Positions 27,231 to 34,578 of a stretch of DNA of 64,000 bases are shown here, piece after piece. Made by a program: the position numbers and the translations under genes. The notes below the pieces were generated by a model. It ran no database searches, was not told where the DNA came from, and saw only the letters and a program-made list of their open reading frames with translations. Location: positions 62,001 to 126,000 of the forward strand of contig NZ_KZ826488.1 of NCBI RefSeq assembly GCF_003205515.1. The letters run 5' to 3'. Position 1 is the stretch's first letter, and every line of letters begins with the position of its first letter. This stretch comes from Litorivita pollutaquae. GTDB taxonomy: Bacteria; Pseudomonadota; Alphaproteobacteria; Rhodobacterales; Rhodobacteraceae.

Positions 27231-27434
27231 ATGCATCCATCACCTGACGATCATCCTATCGAAGATCTCGTCGATTTTTATCATCGTTGGCCGGAGTTGC
27301 GTCAGGAGGCTGTGTCTTTGGCTGAAACCTGCAAGCTCGAGGGCGGTCAACGAGAGATTTTGGGTTGGATGATTAAAGTGATTGACCGCGTCGGCCCTGC
27401 GGATCTGGCAAAGGAGAACACAGATGTTGAGTAG
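27231..27434 (+). CDS. small acidic hypothetical protein, 67 residues
   Basis: Starts MHPSPDDHPIEDLVDFYHRW at an ATG preceded by GCGAAGGG. It is predicted helical and acidic, with no recognised domain. It overlaps the next gene by 11 bases, which supports translation of both. It is transcribed divergently from the winged-helix regulator, 100 bp away, so the two units share a promoter region. Confidence 0.6.
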   Translation: MHPSPDDHPIEDLVDFYHRWPELRQEAVSLAETCKLEGGQREILGWMIKVIDRVGPADLAKENTDVE

Positions 27435-27813
27435 ACTGCAAACCTCACGTTGGATGCCACTGGAGTTAACCGGATGGACACGCCGCGCCTATGGCCGCCG
27501 TATCATGTTGGAAACCGAAGGCGGCACATTGCGCACGAGACTGGACCTCGGACAGGCGGCGGAACAGCTTTACCTTCAGGTCGAAGTGAAAGGCCGGATG
27601 CTGATCCAGCTTTACTGCAAGGATGTGCTGGTCGTGGACGAATTGGTCGCCCATGGCGAACTGGATACATTGGTCAATCTGGAAGATTTCGGCGGTTTGG
27701 GACCGCTGGATGTCGAATTGCAATTGATCCCCGCGACCTATGGCGAGGCCAAGGTGCGTCAGGAATTGCGCCTTGTTGCGATTGATTTCGGGATGGAGAA
27801 AGTTGCCGTTTGA
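27424..27813 (+). CDS. hypothetical protein, 129 residues
   Basis: Start chosen at 27424 (MLSRLQTSRWMPLELTGW), inside the end of the previous gene and preceded by AAAGGAGAA, a strong ribosome binding site. The protein is beta-rich with alternating hydrophobic residues (LYLQVEVKGRMLIQLY, VELQLIPATYGEAKV), no signal peptide and no recognised family. Coupling to the 67-residue gene suggests both work with the regulator/PAP2/peptidase set; function unknown. Confidence 0.65.
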   Translation: MLSRLQTSRWMPLELTGWTRRAYGRRIMLETEGGTLRTRLDLGQAAEQLYLQVEVKGRMLIQLYCKDVLVVDELVAHGELDTLVNLEDFGGLGPLDVELQLIPATYGEAKVRQELRLVAIDFGMEKVAV

Positions 27814-28148
27814 CACCCCGAATATCCGGCGCGCCTGTCTGTTCCTTCTAGAGGTTTGGTTATTGCGTGCAGGGCAGGGCGCCCGATACGACCCGCGATA
27901 CATTTTCCCCGTGTCTCGCGGTACGGTTCGATCTCTATCTCCCTAGAGATTTAACCTGTGACGGCGGCGTTGGTCTATCCCGTATCAACGCCGCCTTTAT
28001 ATGCGTGGCGGGAGCGCCGCCTTGCATCATCCGTCCGGCGTTTTCACGCGGCATATGTGCGATGTCATGCGCAGATTTATGCGCATGGGCTGGATCGGCG
28101 GGCGCAGCTGTGGTAGGCTGGATCACCCTATGTCACCGGAGCCACGCC
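27814..28148. other. intergenic region before the toxin-antitoxin pair
   Basis: About 335 bp with no supported gene. It contains an inverted repeat ATCTCTA...TAGAGAT (27931-27937 and 27944-27950, 6-base loop) followed by TTT, which could be a weak terminator for the small genes or an operator for the toxin-antitoxin promoter. Confidence 0.35.
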
Positions 28149-28382
28149 ATGTCGCGCATCGAAGGGCGCAAGCCCACCAATCTGAGCCTCGACGCCGCCC
28201 TCGTCAGCCGCGCCCGTGAAAGCCAGGTCAATTTGTCACGCGCAGCCGAAGAAGGCATTCGCGCGGCATTGCGCGCGCGCAGCCGTGAAGACTGGCGCAA
28301 AGACAATGCCGAGGCTTTGGAAAGTTCCAACAGTTTTGCCGCGCAAAGCGGTTTGCCTCTTGCCGGTTTCCGGCGGTTTTAA
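28149..28382 (+). CDS. ccdA: CcdA-family antitoxin
   Basis: 77 residues. The N-terminal half is a ribbon-helix-helix DNA-binding region (KPTNLSLDAALVSRARESQVNLSRAAEEGI). The C-terminal half matches the CcdA toxin-binding tail (WRKDNAEALESSNSFAAQSGLPLAGFRRF), including the final Phe. It would neutralise the adjacent CcdB and repress the operon. The gene starts at ATG 28149. A ccdAB pair on a replicon acts in post-segregational maintenance, which fits the nearby par locus. Confidence 0.88.
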   Translation: MSRIEGRKPTNLSLDAALVSRARESQVNLSRAAEEGIRAALRARSREDWRKDNAEALESSNSFAAQSGLPLAGFRRF

Positions 28383-28426
28383 GGATGCTATGCCTGTCCC
28401 GCGCCGCAACCCGCCACGAGGTTTGA

Positions 28427-28723
28427 ATGCCACGCCATGATGTTTATGCCCTGCGCGACGGGGCTTTGGTTCTGGATGTGCAGGCCGACCTTCTGGAGCC
28501 ATTGAACACCCGTATCGTTGTGCCGCTTTTGCCGCGCGCCAGCGCGCCGAAACCGGCGCGCGGTCTCAATCCGGTGTTTCTTTTGGGCGAAACCGAAATG
28601 GTCATGGTGACGCAATTTCTCGCGGCGGTGCCTTTGGCCGAGATGGGCGCGGCTTTGGGCAGTCTGGATGCCCATCACGATGAAATCACCCGCGCCCTTG
28701 ATATGGCGTTTCAAGGCATTTGA
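28427..28723 (+). CDS. ccdB: CcdB-family gyrase-poisoning toxin
   Basis: 98 residues (family about 101). It shows the CcdB pattern: a short beta-strand N terminus (HDVYALRDGALVLDVQADLLEPLNTRIVVPLLPR), then LNPVFLLGETEMVMVTQFLAAVPLAEMGAALGSL and a C-terminal helix ending ALDMAFQGI, the region that contacts GyrA in known toxins. It lies 44 bases after ccdA. The sequence is full-length with no visible disabling change. Confidence 0.88.
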   Translation: MPRHDVYALRDGALVLDVQADLLEPLNTRIVVPLLPRASAPKPARGLNPVFLLGETEMVMVTQFLAAVPLAEMGAALGSLDAHHDEITRALDMAFQGI

Positions 28724-28781
28724 GGTGCTGGGGCGTTGATGGCCCCCGCAGGGATCAGCGCGCCGGTGTCGATCGCGGGCC

Positions 28782-30047
28782 TTATCGCTCCGGCGGGGTC
28801 CAGTCTTTTTCCATGTCGGCATTGTTGCGGCGCAGCCTGAGCGCGAGACCAATGCTGACACCCACGCCAATGGCGACGGTCAAATCGGCAAAAACCGTCA
28901 AAACCAACGTCAGCACCAGAAGCACCCGATCCGAAGGGCGCGCATGTAGATAGCTGCGCCATTTATGTGGCTCGCTCATATTCCACGCGGTCAGGATCAA
29001 CAAACCGGCAAGCGCAGGCATGGCCAGATACCCCGCCAATGGGGCCGCCAACATCATCACAAGCAGGATGGTCAAGGCATGAACAATGCCGGCCACGGGG
29101 GTTTTGCCGCCCGCCCGCACGTTGGTGGCGGTGCGCGCAATCGCACCCGTCGCCGGAAGACCGCCGAACAAGGCAGAGCCGATATTGGCAAATCCCTGGG
29201 CGAGAACTTCGGCATTGGGCCGGTGATGCCCGCCGATCATTTTGTCCGCGACCATCGCCGATAACAACGATTCAACGCTGGCCAGAAAAGCGATGACCAA
29301 GGCCGATGGAAGCAGCTCGATGATGCGCGCCGCGCTGATGTCAGGCAGGGCGGGAACCGGCAAAGCATGTGGCAAACTGCCGAATTGTGAAAAGATCGTG
29401 TCCACTGGAAGCGGGGCGAATGCGACAACGCCCGAGGTCAGCCCGACCGCAACGATCAATCCCGGAAATCTCGGGGCGAGTCTGCGCAGGAGGACGATCA
29501 ACACCATGGTAACAAGCCCGATACCAAGAGCAAAGCCGTTCAGGGTCTCGCGCGCCTGCCATAGGGTTTCGATCTTGGCGATGAACTCCGCAGGGACTTG
29601 CGCGCCGGACAGCCCGAGAAGGTCTTTGATCTGACTCGTGGCGATGACCACGCCGATGCCGATGGTAAATCCGTTGATCACGGCTTCGGGGACAAAGGCG
29701 ACAAGATTTCCGGCCCGAAGATATCCGGCAATCATCATGATCATCCCGGCCATGAGCGTCGCCAGAACAAGCCCGTCATAGCCATGCTCGGCGATAATCC
29801 CGTAGACGACGACGATAAACGCTCCCGTTGGACCGCCGATTTGCACGCGGCTGCCGCCCAGAAGCGAAATAAGAAATCCGGCGACGATGGCGGTGACCAG
29901 ACCCTTTTCCGGCCCCGCGCCAGAGGCGATGGCGATGGCAAGGCTGAGGGGTAGGGCGACCATTGCGACGGTCATGCCGGCCAGCAGATCATCGGAAAAT
30001 TGTCGACGGTCGTAGGTTTTGAGTGTGGTAATAATTTTCGGTTTCAT
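28782..30047 (-). CDS. SulP-family anion transporter lacking a STAS domain
   Basis: 421 residues, nearly all membrane-embedded. The N terminus (DDLLAGMTVAMVALPLSLAIAIASGAGPEKGLVTAIVAGFLISLLGGSRVQIGGPTGAF) is typical of SulP/SLC26 carriers, as is the NIGSALFGGLPATGAIARTATNVRAGGKTPVAGIVHA region. SulP proteins usually run 500-600 residues with a C-terminal STAS domain; this one stops shortly after the last helix with LRRNNADMEKDWTPPER. Substrate may be sulfate, bicarbonate or a dicarboxylate; the sequence does not decide. It stands alone between ccdB and the LysR gene. Confidence 0.88.
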   Translation of the reverse strand: MKPKIITTLKTYDRRQFSDDLLAGMTVAMVALPLSLAIAIASGAGPEKGLVTAIVAGFLISLLGGSRVQIGGPTGAFIVVVYGIIAEHGYDGLVLATLMAGMIMMIAGYLRAGNLVAFVPEAVINGFTIGIGVVIATSQIKDLLGLSGAQVPAEFIAKIETLWQARETLNGFALGIGLVTMVLIVLLRRLAPRFPGLIVAVGLTSGVVAFAPLPVDTIFSQFGSLPHALPVPALPDISAARIIELLPSALVIAFLASVESLLSAMVADKMIGGHHRPNAEVLAQGFANIGSALFGGLPATGAIARTATNVRAGGKTPVAGIVHALTILLVMMLAAPLAGYLAMPALAGLLILTAWNMSEPHKWRSYLHARPSDRVLLVLTLVLTVFADLTVAIGVGVSIGLALRLRRNNADMEKDWTPPER

Positions 30048-30334
30048 AGGAATAGCTACGTCCGGTGGCGTAGGAAATTCAACCTGTCAAATATGCAACG
30101 CCGTTATTCACCCTGCGGTTCGACCTCATGGCGGGCGTATTTTTGCGGCCTGTTTAAGCCGGATCCGTTCGCCCGCCCGCCGCAACATCGACCAACCGCG
30201 CCAAGAGCAGGGGGCATATAGGGATGCTGAGAGTAGGGGCGGCGGGGCAGGGCGCGGGTCCGGATTCCTATGAGGGCGCGGGGGGTTAGGGGGGAGGTCG
30301 ATGGACCCCGAGGGCGGCGTCCCCGCATCTGCCG
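30048..30334. other. intergenic region between SulP and LysR genes
   Basis: No supported gene in about 290 bp. The first 80 bases should hold the sulP promoter on the minus strand; the rest is very GC-rich, and I see no clear signal in it. Confidence 0.4.
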
Positions 30335-31276
30335 CTAAACGTCCGGCGCGCCCGGTGCGATCAGCCCGTCAATCGCCCATGCGCCATCTGCGAGCAATGT
30401 GGCGACAGTTTCGCGCAACAGATCGGCGATGACCTCGCCCGCGCGCGACATGGGCCGGTCGGTCATATGCACCAAATAGGCCGAGCGCCACAAACGCGGT
30501 TCTGCAAAATGGCGGATACCAACCAGCCCTGCTTTCGCCTCTGCCGCGACGGCGTGATAGGGCAGGATCGAACAGCCGTGCGCACCCGCGACCAGCGCTT
30601 TGATATTGCTGAACGAGTCGATTTCGACTTCACATGTCAGCTTGCTGCCGGCGTGGCGGGCGGCCTGATCGATCATCCGGCGCAAGCCATGCGCGGAGCT
30701 GGGCAAAATCAGGGCTGTCCGCTGGAGATCCGCGAGGGATACCGGATCGGGCATATGATCGCCCGGCGGTGTCAGCATCACCAATTCCTCCTTCAAGAGC
30801 AAATCCGAACGCAGCCCCTTTTGCCCGATATCATTGTAAAGGATTGCCATATCGATGCGCCCATCCATCAACCATTCGCTGACAAATCCGCTCATGGCCT
30901 CGGCGATGTTGATGCGGATTCTCGGATATCTGTCGCGGGCGGCGGAAATCAGCGGCACCGAGAGGATGCTGCTGACCGTGGCGGGGAACCCGAGACGCAC
31001 CTCGCCTGCCGGATCGGAATGGAGCGAGCGGATTTCGTCCTCGGTGCGGGCCATTTCCGACAGGATCCTGCGCGCCCGAAGCGCCAGTAAATCCCCGGCC
31101 TCTGTCGGCACCACGCCCTGTGGGCGGCGGATCAAAAGCGGCGTGCCCAAGGCATCTTCCATTTTACGCAGATGGATGGACAAGGCCGGTTGGGCCACGT
31201 TCAACACCGCCGCCGCGCGCGAAAACGATCCCTGTTCGACGATGGTCAGGAAATAGCGCAATTGCCGCAGGTCCAT
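30335..31276 (-). CDS. LysR-family regulator of the hydratase/lyase operon
   Basis: 313 residues. The N-terminal winged helix (MDLRQLRYFLTIVEQGSFSRAAAVLNVAQPALSIHLRKMEDALGTPLLIR is the family pattern, residues 1-50) is followed by a periplasmic-binding-protein-like effector domain (about 90-300). It is divergent from the acyl-CoA dehydrogenase remnant, MaoC-like and CitE-like genes, with a LysR-type box between them, so it most likely controls them. In Pseudomonas the itaconate-degradation genes are likewise flanked by a LysR regulator (established), which supports but does not prove the same ligand. Confidence 0.9.
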   Translation of the reverse strand: MDLRQLRYFLTIVEQGSFSRAAAVLNVAQPALSIHLRKMEDALGTPLLIRRPQGVVPTEAGDLLALRARRILSEMARTEDEIRSLHSDPAGEVRLGFPATVSSILSVPLISAARDRYPRIRINIAEAMSGFVSEWLMDGRIDMAILYNDIGQKGLRSDLLLKEELVMLTPPGDHMPDPVSLADLQRTALILPSSAHGLRRMIDQAARHAGSKLTCEVEIDSFSNIKALVAGAHGCSILPYHAVAAEAKAGLVGIRHFAEPRLWRSAYLVHMTDRPMSRAGEVIADLLRETVATLLADGAWAIDGLIAPGAPDV

Positions 31277-31327
31277 TTTTGGACTCCTGAGTGGGGCCGC
31301 GCCAATTGGGGATGCGCGCGGCAGCTA

Positions 31328-31340
31328 TAACAAAATGTTA
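31328..31340. promoter_or_regulatory. LysR-type operator (T-N11-A dyad)
   Basis: TAACAAAATGTTA is a perfect T-N11-A box with TAAC/GTTA arms, inside the 15-bp dyad ATAACAAAATGTTAT (31327-31341). It lies about 50 bp upstream of the LysR start and about 100 bp upstream of the divergent transcript, the usual place for an autoregulating LysR activator. Confidence 0.65.
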
Positions 31341-31443
31341 TTTCTTATAGTATGAATGGATATTTGATTTATACCCCCACCCTCGGGTTATCTTTGCGCA
31401 TTCCATCGCCCCGCCGGATCGCCCCGACCGTTAAGGACATCAG

Positions 31444-31659
31444 ATGACAGATTATGCCGAGGAACAGTTTCAGGACATCCGCGATGGGGCGCAATTGCTT
31501 TGCGCCTCATGTCCAGACGCATATCACCCCAAGATCGATGACGCGCGCGCCGAACCGAAAGCCGGTGTCGACGCCCTGATCACGGCGCATGGCGGGGCGG
31601 CATGGATCCCCGAAAACGGCGGCGTCGAACACGCGCGCGGCCTGCCGGGGTCGTTATAA
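31444..31659 (+). pseudogene. decayed N-terminal fragment of an acyl-CoA dehydrogenase
   Basis: A 71-residue frame starting MTDYAEEQFQDIRDGAQLLC, continuing DAYHPKIDDARAEP...VDALI...AAWIPENGG and then stopping. This aligns by eye with the first 65-70 residues of acyl-CoA dehydrogenases of the type FQDIRDGVRALC...KIDEAR...FVDALT.AGWLAALIPEEYGG. The remaining roughly 310 residues, with the FAD-binding and catalytic parts, are absent; about 170 bp of unrelated or scrambled sequence separates it from the hydratase gene. The start codon and position at the head of the operon are kept, so it looks like a deletion remnant. Confidence 0.7.
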
Positions 31660-31828
31660 TGCCGCCGCTATGGCCCCTGCAGGGGCGACCGTATCACCGG
31701 GGTATCGGGTCGTTTCCCATACCCCCTGTCAACGCGCCGGTTGAATTTCCCATCCCCGTGGGCATGATCGGCGACGCATCCCGCATCTACTGTCCGGTAC
31801 CCGGATTGTCCAAAATGGAGACACGCAC

Positions 31829-32677
31829 ATGAGCCTCGATATCGACCACCTTCGCAGCTGGATAGGCAATACCGAAACAGCCAGCGAAACGGTGACTTCC
31901 GACATGGTGCAGCGGTACGGCGCTACGCTTGATCTGGACCTGGAGACAGGCAATGGTGCGATTGCCCCGCTGTTTATTCATTTGTGCGTGGCGCCGCCGG
32001 CGGTGCCTTCGACGGAAATCGGCCCCGACGGGCATCCCAAACGCGGCGGCTTTCTGCCTCCTGTGCCTTTGCCGCGGCGCATGTGGGCGGGCGGCGCGCT
32101 TACCCTTCATGACGATATCCATGTGGGTGATGTGGTTTCCCGTCATTCCACGATTTCCGATGTGACGGTCAAACAGGGGCGCAGCGGCACGCTGTGTTTC
32201 GTCACGGTCCAGCACGAAATTTCAAGCGGGACGCGCCATGTGCTGAGCGAACGTCAAGACATTGTCTACCGTGATGTCGATGACCCGGCGAAACCCGCCG
32301 CGCCCAAGGCCGCCGGTGCGCCCGCCGCCCCGGCCGGTGCGCATCGCCGCCCCATCACACCCACCCCGCCGCTGTTGTTTCGCTATTCCGCTTTGACCTT
32401 TAACGGCCACCGCATCCATTATGATGCACCCTATGCGCGCGATGTCGAAGGCTATCCCGGCTTGATCGTGCACGGCCCGTTGCAGGCCACGCTTTTGGCG
32501 CTTTATGCCGAAGAACTGCGTGGCGCGCGTCCGGCTGAATTCAGCTTCCGCAGCCTATCGACAATCTTTGATACCAGTGATTTTTCGCTCAACGCCAGTG
32601 AGGATGGCGAGGTGATGCGGCTTTGGACGGCGCAAGACGGCGGGCCCGTTGCCATGGAGGCGACTGCCAAATGGTGA
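31829..32677 (+). CDS. MaoC-type (FAS1-like dehydratase domain) acyl-CoA hydratase
   Basis: 282 residues. The N-terminal half is a non-catalytic hot-dog domain; the C-terminal half contains the hydratase-2 signature FNGHRIHYDAPYARDVEGYPGLIVHGPLQATLL (key Asp and His near 195-220). The two halves are joined by an Ala/Pro-rich linker (KPAAPKAAGAPAAPAGA). This architecture is shared by mesaconyl-C4-CoA and itaconyl-CoA hydratases, and the next gene is a CitE-like lyase as in itaconate degradation (itaconyl-CoA to citramalyl-CoA, then to acetyl-CoA plus pyruvate). Substrate is therefore inferred. Confidence 0.82.
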   Translation: MSLDIDHLRSWIGNTETASETVTSDMVQRYGATLDLDLETGNGAIAPLFIHLCVAPPAVPSTEIGPDGHPKRGGFLPPVPLPRRMWAGGALTLHDDIHVGDVVSRHSTISDVTVKQGRSGTLCFVTVQHEISSGTRHVLSERQDIVYRDVDDPAKPAAPKAAGAPAAPAGAHRRPITPTPPLLFRYSALTFNGHRIHYDAPYARDVEGYPGLIVHGPLQATLLALYAEELRGARPAEFSFRSLSTIFDTSDFSLNASEDGEVMRLWTAQDGGPVAMEATAKW

Positions 32678-33468
32678 ATGTTGACACCCTATGGGCGCCG
32701 CTGTTTGTGCCGGCGAACCGCCCCGAACGGTTTGAGAAAGCCGCCCGCAGCGGCGCGGACGCGGTGATTCTCGATCTGGAAGATGCCGTCGCACCCGAAG
32801 CAAAAGACGCCGCCCGCGCCGCCCTGCGCACCGATTTTACCGATCTGCCGGTGATCGTCCGGATCAATCCGGCGGGCACCCCGTGGCACGAGGATGACCT
32901 GGCCGCACTACGCACCCTGCCGGTCGCGGCGATTATGCTGCCCAAAGCCGAAAGCGGGGCCGCGTTGGATCGGGTTGCCGCCGATTTTACAGGACATACG
33001 CCGATCATCGCATTGGTTGAAACCGCGCGCGGGATTGCCGATGCCCGCGCCATTGCCGTTACTGAAAATGTGGTACGACTGGCCTTTGGGTCGGTGGACT
33101 ATTGTGCGGATCTGGGCTGTGCGCATCTGCGCGAGGTGCTTTTGCCTGCCCGCTGCGAAGTGGTATTGGCGTCGCGCCTGGCCGGGATCGCCGCCCCGAT
33201 TGACGGGGTGACCACCGCGTTGGATGATCTGTCGATCACCGCCAGCGATACCCAACACGCCCGCGCATTGGGGATGACCGGAAAACTATGTATCCACCCC
33301 AAGCAGATCGCCGAGGTGATGCGCAATTTCGCTCCCGCGCCGGAGGAGCTTGATTGGGCGCGCCGCGTTCTGGAGGCGGGCGATGGCGCGGTGTCTGTCG
33401 ATGGGGCCATGGTGGATGAACCGGTGCGGATCAAAGCCCGCGCTCTGATGGCGCGCAGCGGAGCGTAA
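32671..33468 (+). CDS. CitE-like (HpcH/HpaI) acyl-CoA lyase
   Basis: 265 residues. Starts at ATG 32671, overlapping the hydratase stop (ATGGTGA). The CitE pattern is clear: LFVPANRPERFEKAARSGADAVILDLEDAV near 10-40, VRINPAGTPW near 67, IMLPKAESG near 95, ALVETARGI near 118, LAFGSVDYCADLG near 138 and CIHPKQIAEV near 218. The metal-binding Glu and Asp (DLEDAV, VETARG, SVDY) are present. Cleaves a hydroxy-dicarboxyl-CoA thioester; citramalyl-CoA to acetyl-CoA plus pyruvate is the most likely reaction from context, with malyl-CoA lyase as the alternative. Confidence 0.85.
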   Translation: MVNVDTLWAPLFVPANRPERFEKAARSGADAVILDLEDAVAPEAKDAARAALRTDFTDLPVIVRINPAGTPWHEDDLAALRTLPVAAIMLPKAESGAALDRVAADFTGHTPIIALVETARGIADARAIAVTENVVRLAFGSVDYCADLGCAHLREVLLPARCEVVLASRLAGIAAPIDGVTTALDDLSITASDTQHARALGMTGKLCIHPKQIAEVMRNFAPAPEELDWARRVLEAGDGAVSVDGAMVDEPVRIKARALMARSGA

Positions 33469-33579
33469 AGCAATACCGCAGCGGCCGCCGTTTGCCGGTG
33501 GGTATCGCGGCCGGTTCAGGACCGGTTCAAAAGAGCGCATCCGTGTCACGGCTTTGTTGGCGACGGCGGGGCAGGGGGG

Positions 33580-34092
33580 TTAGGTCGGGGTGGCCGCCGG
33601 CTTTTGCGCCACCCACGCCATAATTGCATCGGCTTCCGGTGTCAGTTCTGTGGCCATGCCATCTGCGAACCGCAAGAAGGCTTCGATATTGAGCGGATTG
33701 ACCACGGTGATGACCGGCACGCCCCGGTCGAGAGCCTGCGCGATTGCGGCGCTAAACCCGTGGCCCTTGGATTCTTGTGCGCCGAATTTATTCACGATGA
33801 GCACCTCTGCGCCCTGAGCGATTTCGCGCTCGACCTGTGCGACGGCGGTTTCGAGCGATCCGATGTCCATCCGGCATCCCGAGGCGCCGCGGCCCAGATC
33901 CTGCGCGATAGAAAAAACCTGCCCGCCGGGTAGGCACATCAGCTCCATATCGCAGGGGTGCGCGCCGGTTTGAGGCGCGCGGAATTGGACCAGTCCGGTT
34001 ACGCGGACTCCTTGCGCTGTGAGGCGCGCGGCCACCTCCGATAGGATGGCATTGGGGCGCCCGCGCGTGGCGGTGTGGATGTAACCCAGCAT
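33580..34092 (-). CDS. DUF2478-family protein
   Basis: 170 residues from ATG 34092 (MLGYIHTATRGRPNAIL). The pattern GRPNAILSEVAARLTAQGVRVTGLVQF, CDMELMCLPGG, QDLGRGASGCRMD and VLIVNKFGAQESKGHGF matches the DUF2478 family, NTPase-like proteins often found near molybdate-related genes (family knowledge). No Mo gene lies nearby. An IS6-type end (34100) begins 8 bp upstream of this start, so the native promoter has been displaced; the open frame continues through the IS end to 34302, giving a possible fusion to transposase residues. Confidence 0.75.
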   Translation of the reverse strand: MLGYIHTATRGRPNAILSEVAARLTAQGVRVTGLVQFRAPQTGAHPCDMELMCLPGGQVFSIAQDLGRGASGCRMDIGSLETAVAQVEREIAQGAEVLIVNKFGAQESKGHGFSAAIAQALDRGVPVITVVNPLNIEAFLRFADGMATELTPEADAIMAWVAQKPAATPT

Positions 34093-34115
34093 GGAAAAGG
34101 GGACTGTTGCATTAA

Positions 34116-34278
34116 TTTCTCTCGGCATGGTTTGGGCCTTCGAGTTCAGGGGGTAAGCGGTTTTGAATGGCTTGCTGATAAACTCCAACTCGTCCAAGAT
34201 ACCTGATCGATTGTGATGGACATGTCCACGTTTGATTGTCCGGGCGGTCTCAATCCCGATCAGGGTTGCTTTTGCCAT
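34116..34278 (-). pseudogene. IS6-family transposase C-terminal fragment (minus strand)
   Basis: Read on the minus strand from 34278: MAKATLIGIETARTIKRGH, then ILDELEFISKPFKTA. This matches the last 45 or so residues of IS6-type transposases. Its normal upstream part is missing. It is a different variant from the plus-strand copy, so the two came from related but distinct elements. Confidence 0.65.
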
Positions 34279-34372
34279 TAGAACGATCAAGAACGGACAC
34301 ATTCAAAATAGTCAGTCAGGCGTAAGAGGGCAAGTTGCCTTCGTAAGCCGATTGTTTGGTTTGGCTGCGTGA
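34274..34372 (+). pseudogene. IS6-family transposase C-terminal fragment (plus strand)
   Basis: Plus-strand frame AIRTIKNGHIQNSQSGVRGQ...LFGLAA ending in TGA at 34370-34372. It is almost identical to the end of the transposase gene at 35780-36490, differing at a few residues. Only the last 32 codons remain. Confidence 0.7.
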
Positions 34373-34578
34373 AATCAACGTGTTACGATATAAACACGGG
34401 CTTGGCCGGTTAATGCAACAGTCCCGGAACGAGAGGCGCTATCAGAAATGCGCTTGGACAGAGACGCTTGGAAGCAGCAAGCTACCGCGCTTTTAGGCGC
34501 ACCGGAAAAGAAACATCGTCGCTGGTGGCCATAGCCATAGAACACGTTCTAGCGGGCGTGATGGGGAAATAACATAAA

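Larger units (their letters stand above)
34100..34425. mobile_element. 326-bp mini element made of two IS6-type ends
   Basis: Bounded by the same perfect 16-bp inverted repeats as the complete IS6-type element to its right: GGGACTGTTGCATTAA (34100-34115) and TTAATGCAACAGTCCC (34410-34425). Inside are two 3' ends of transposase genes in opposite orientation joined near 34274. Such a structure cannot code for a transposase but could be mobilised in trans. No matching 8-bp target duplication is visible. Confidence 0.75.
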
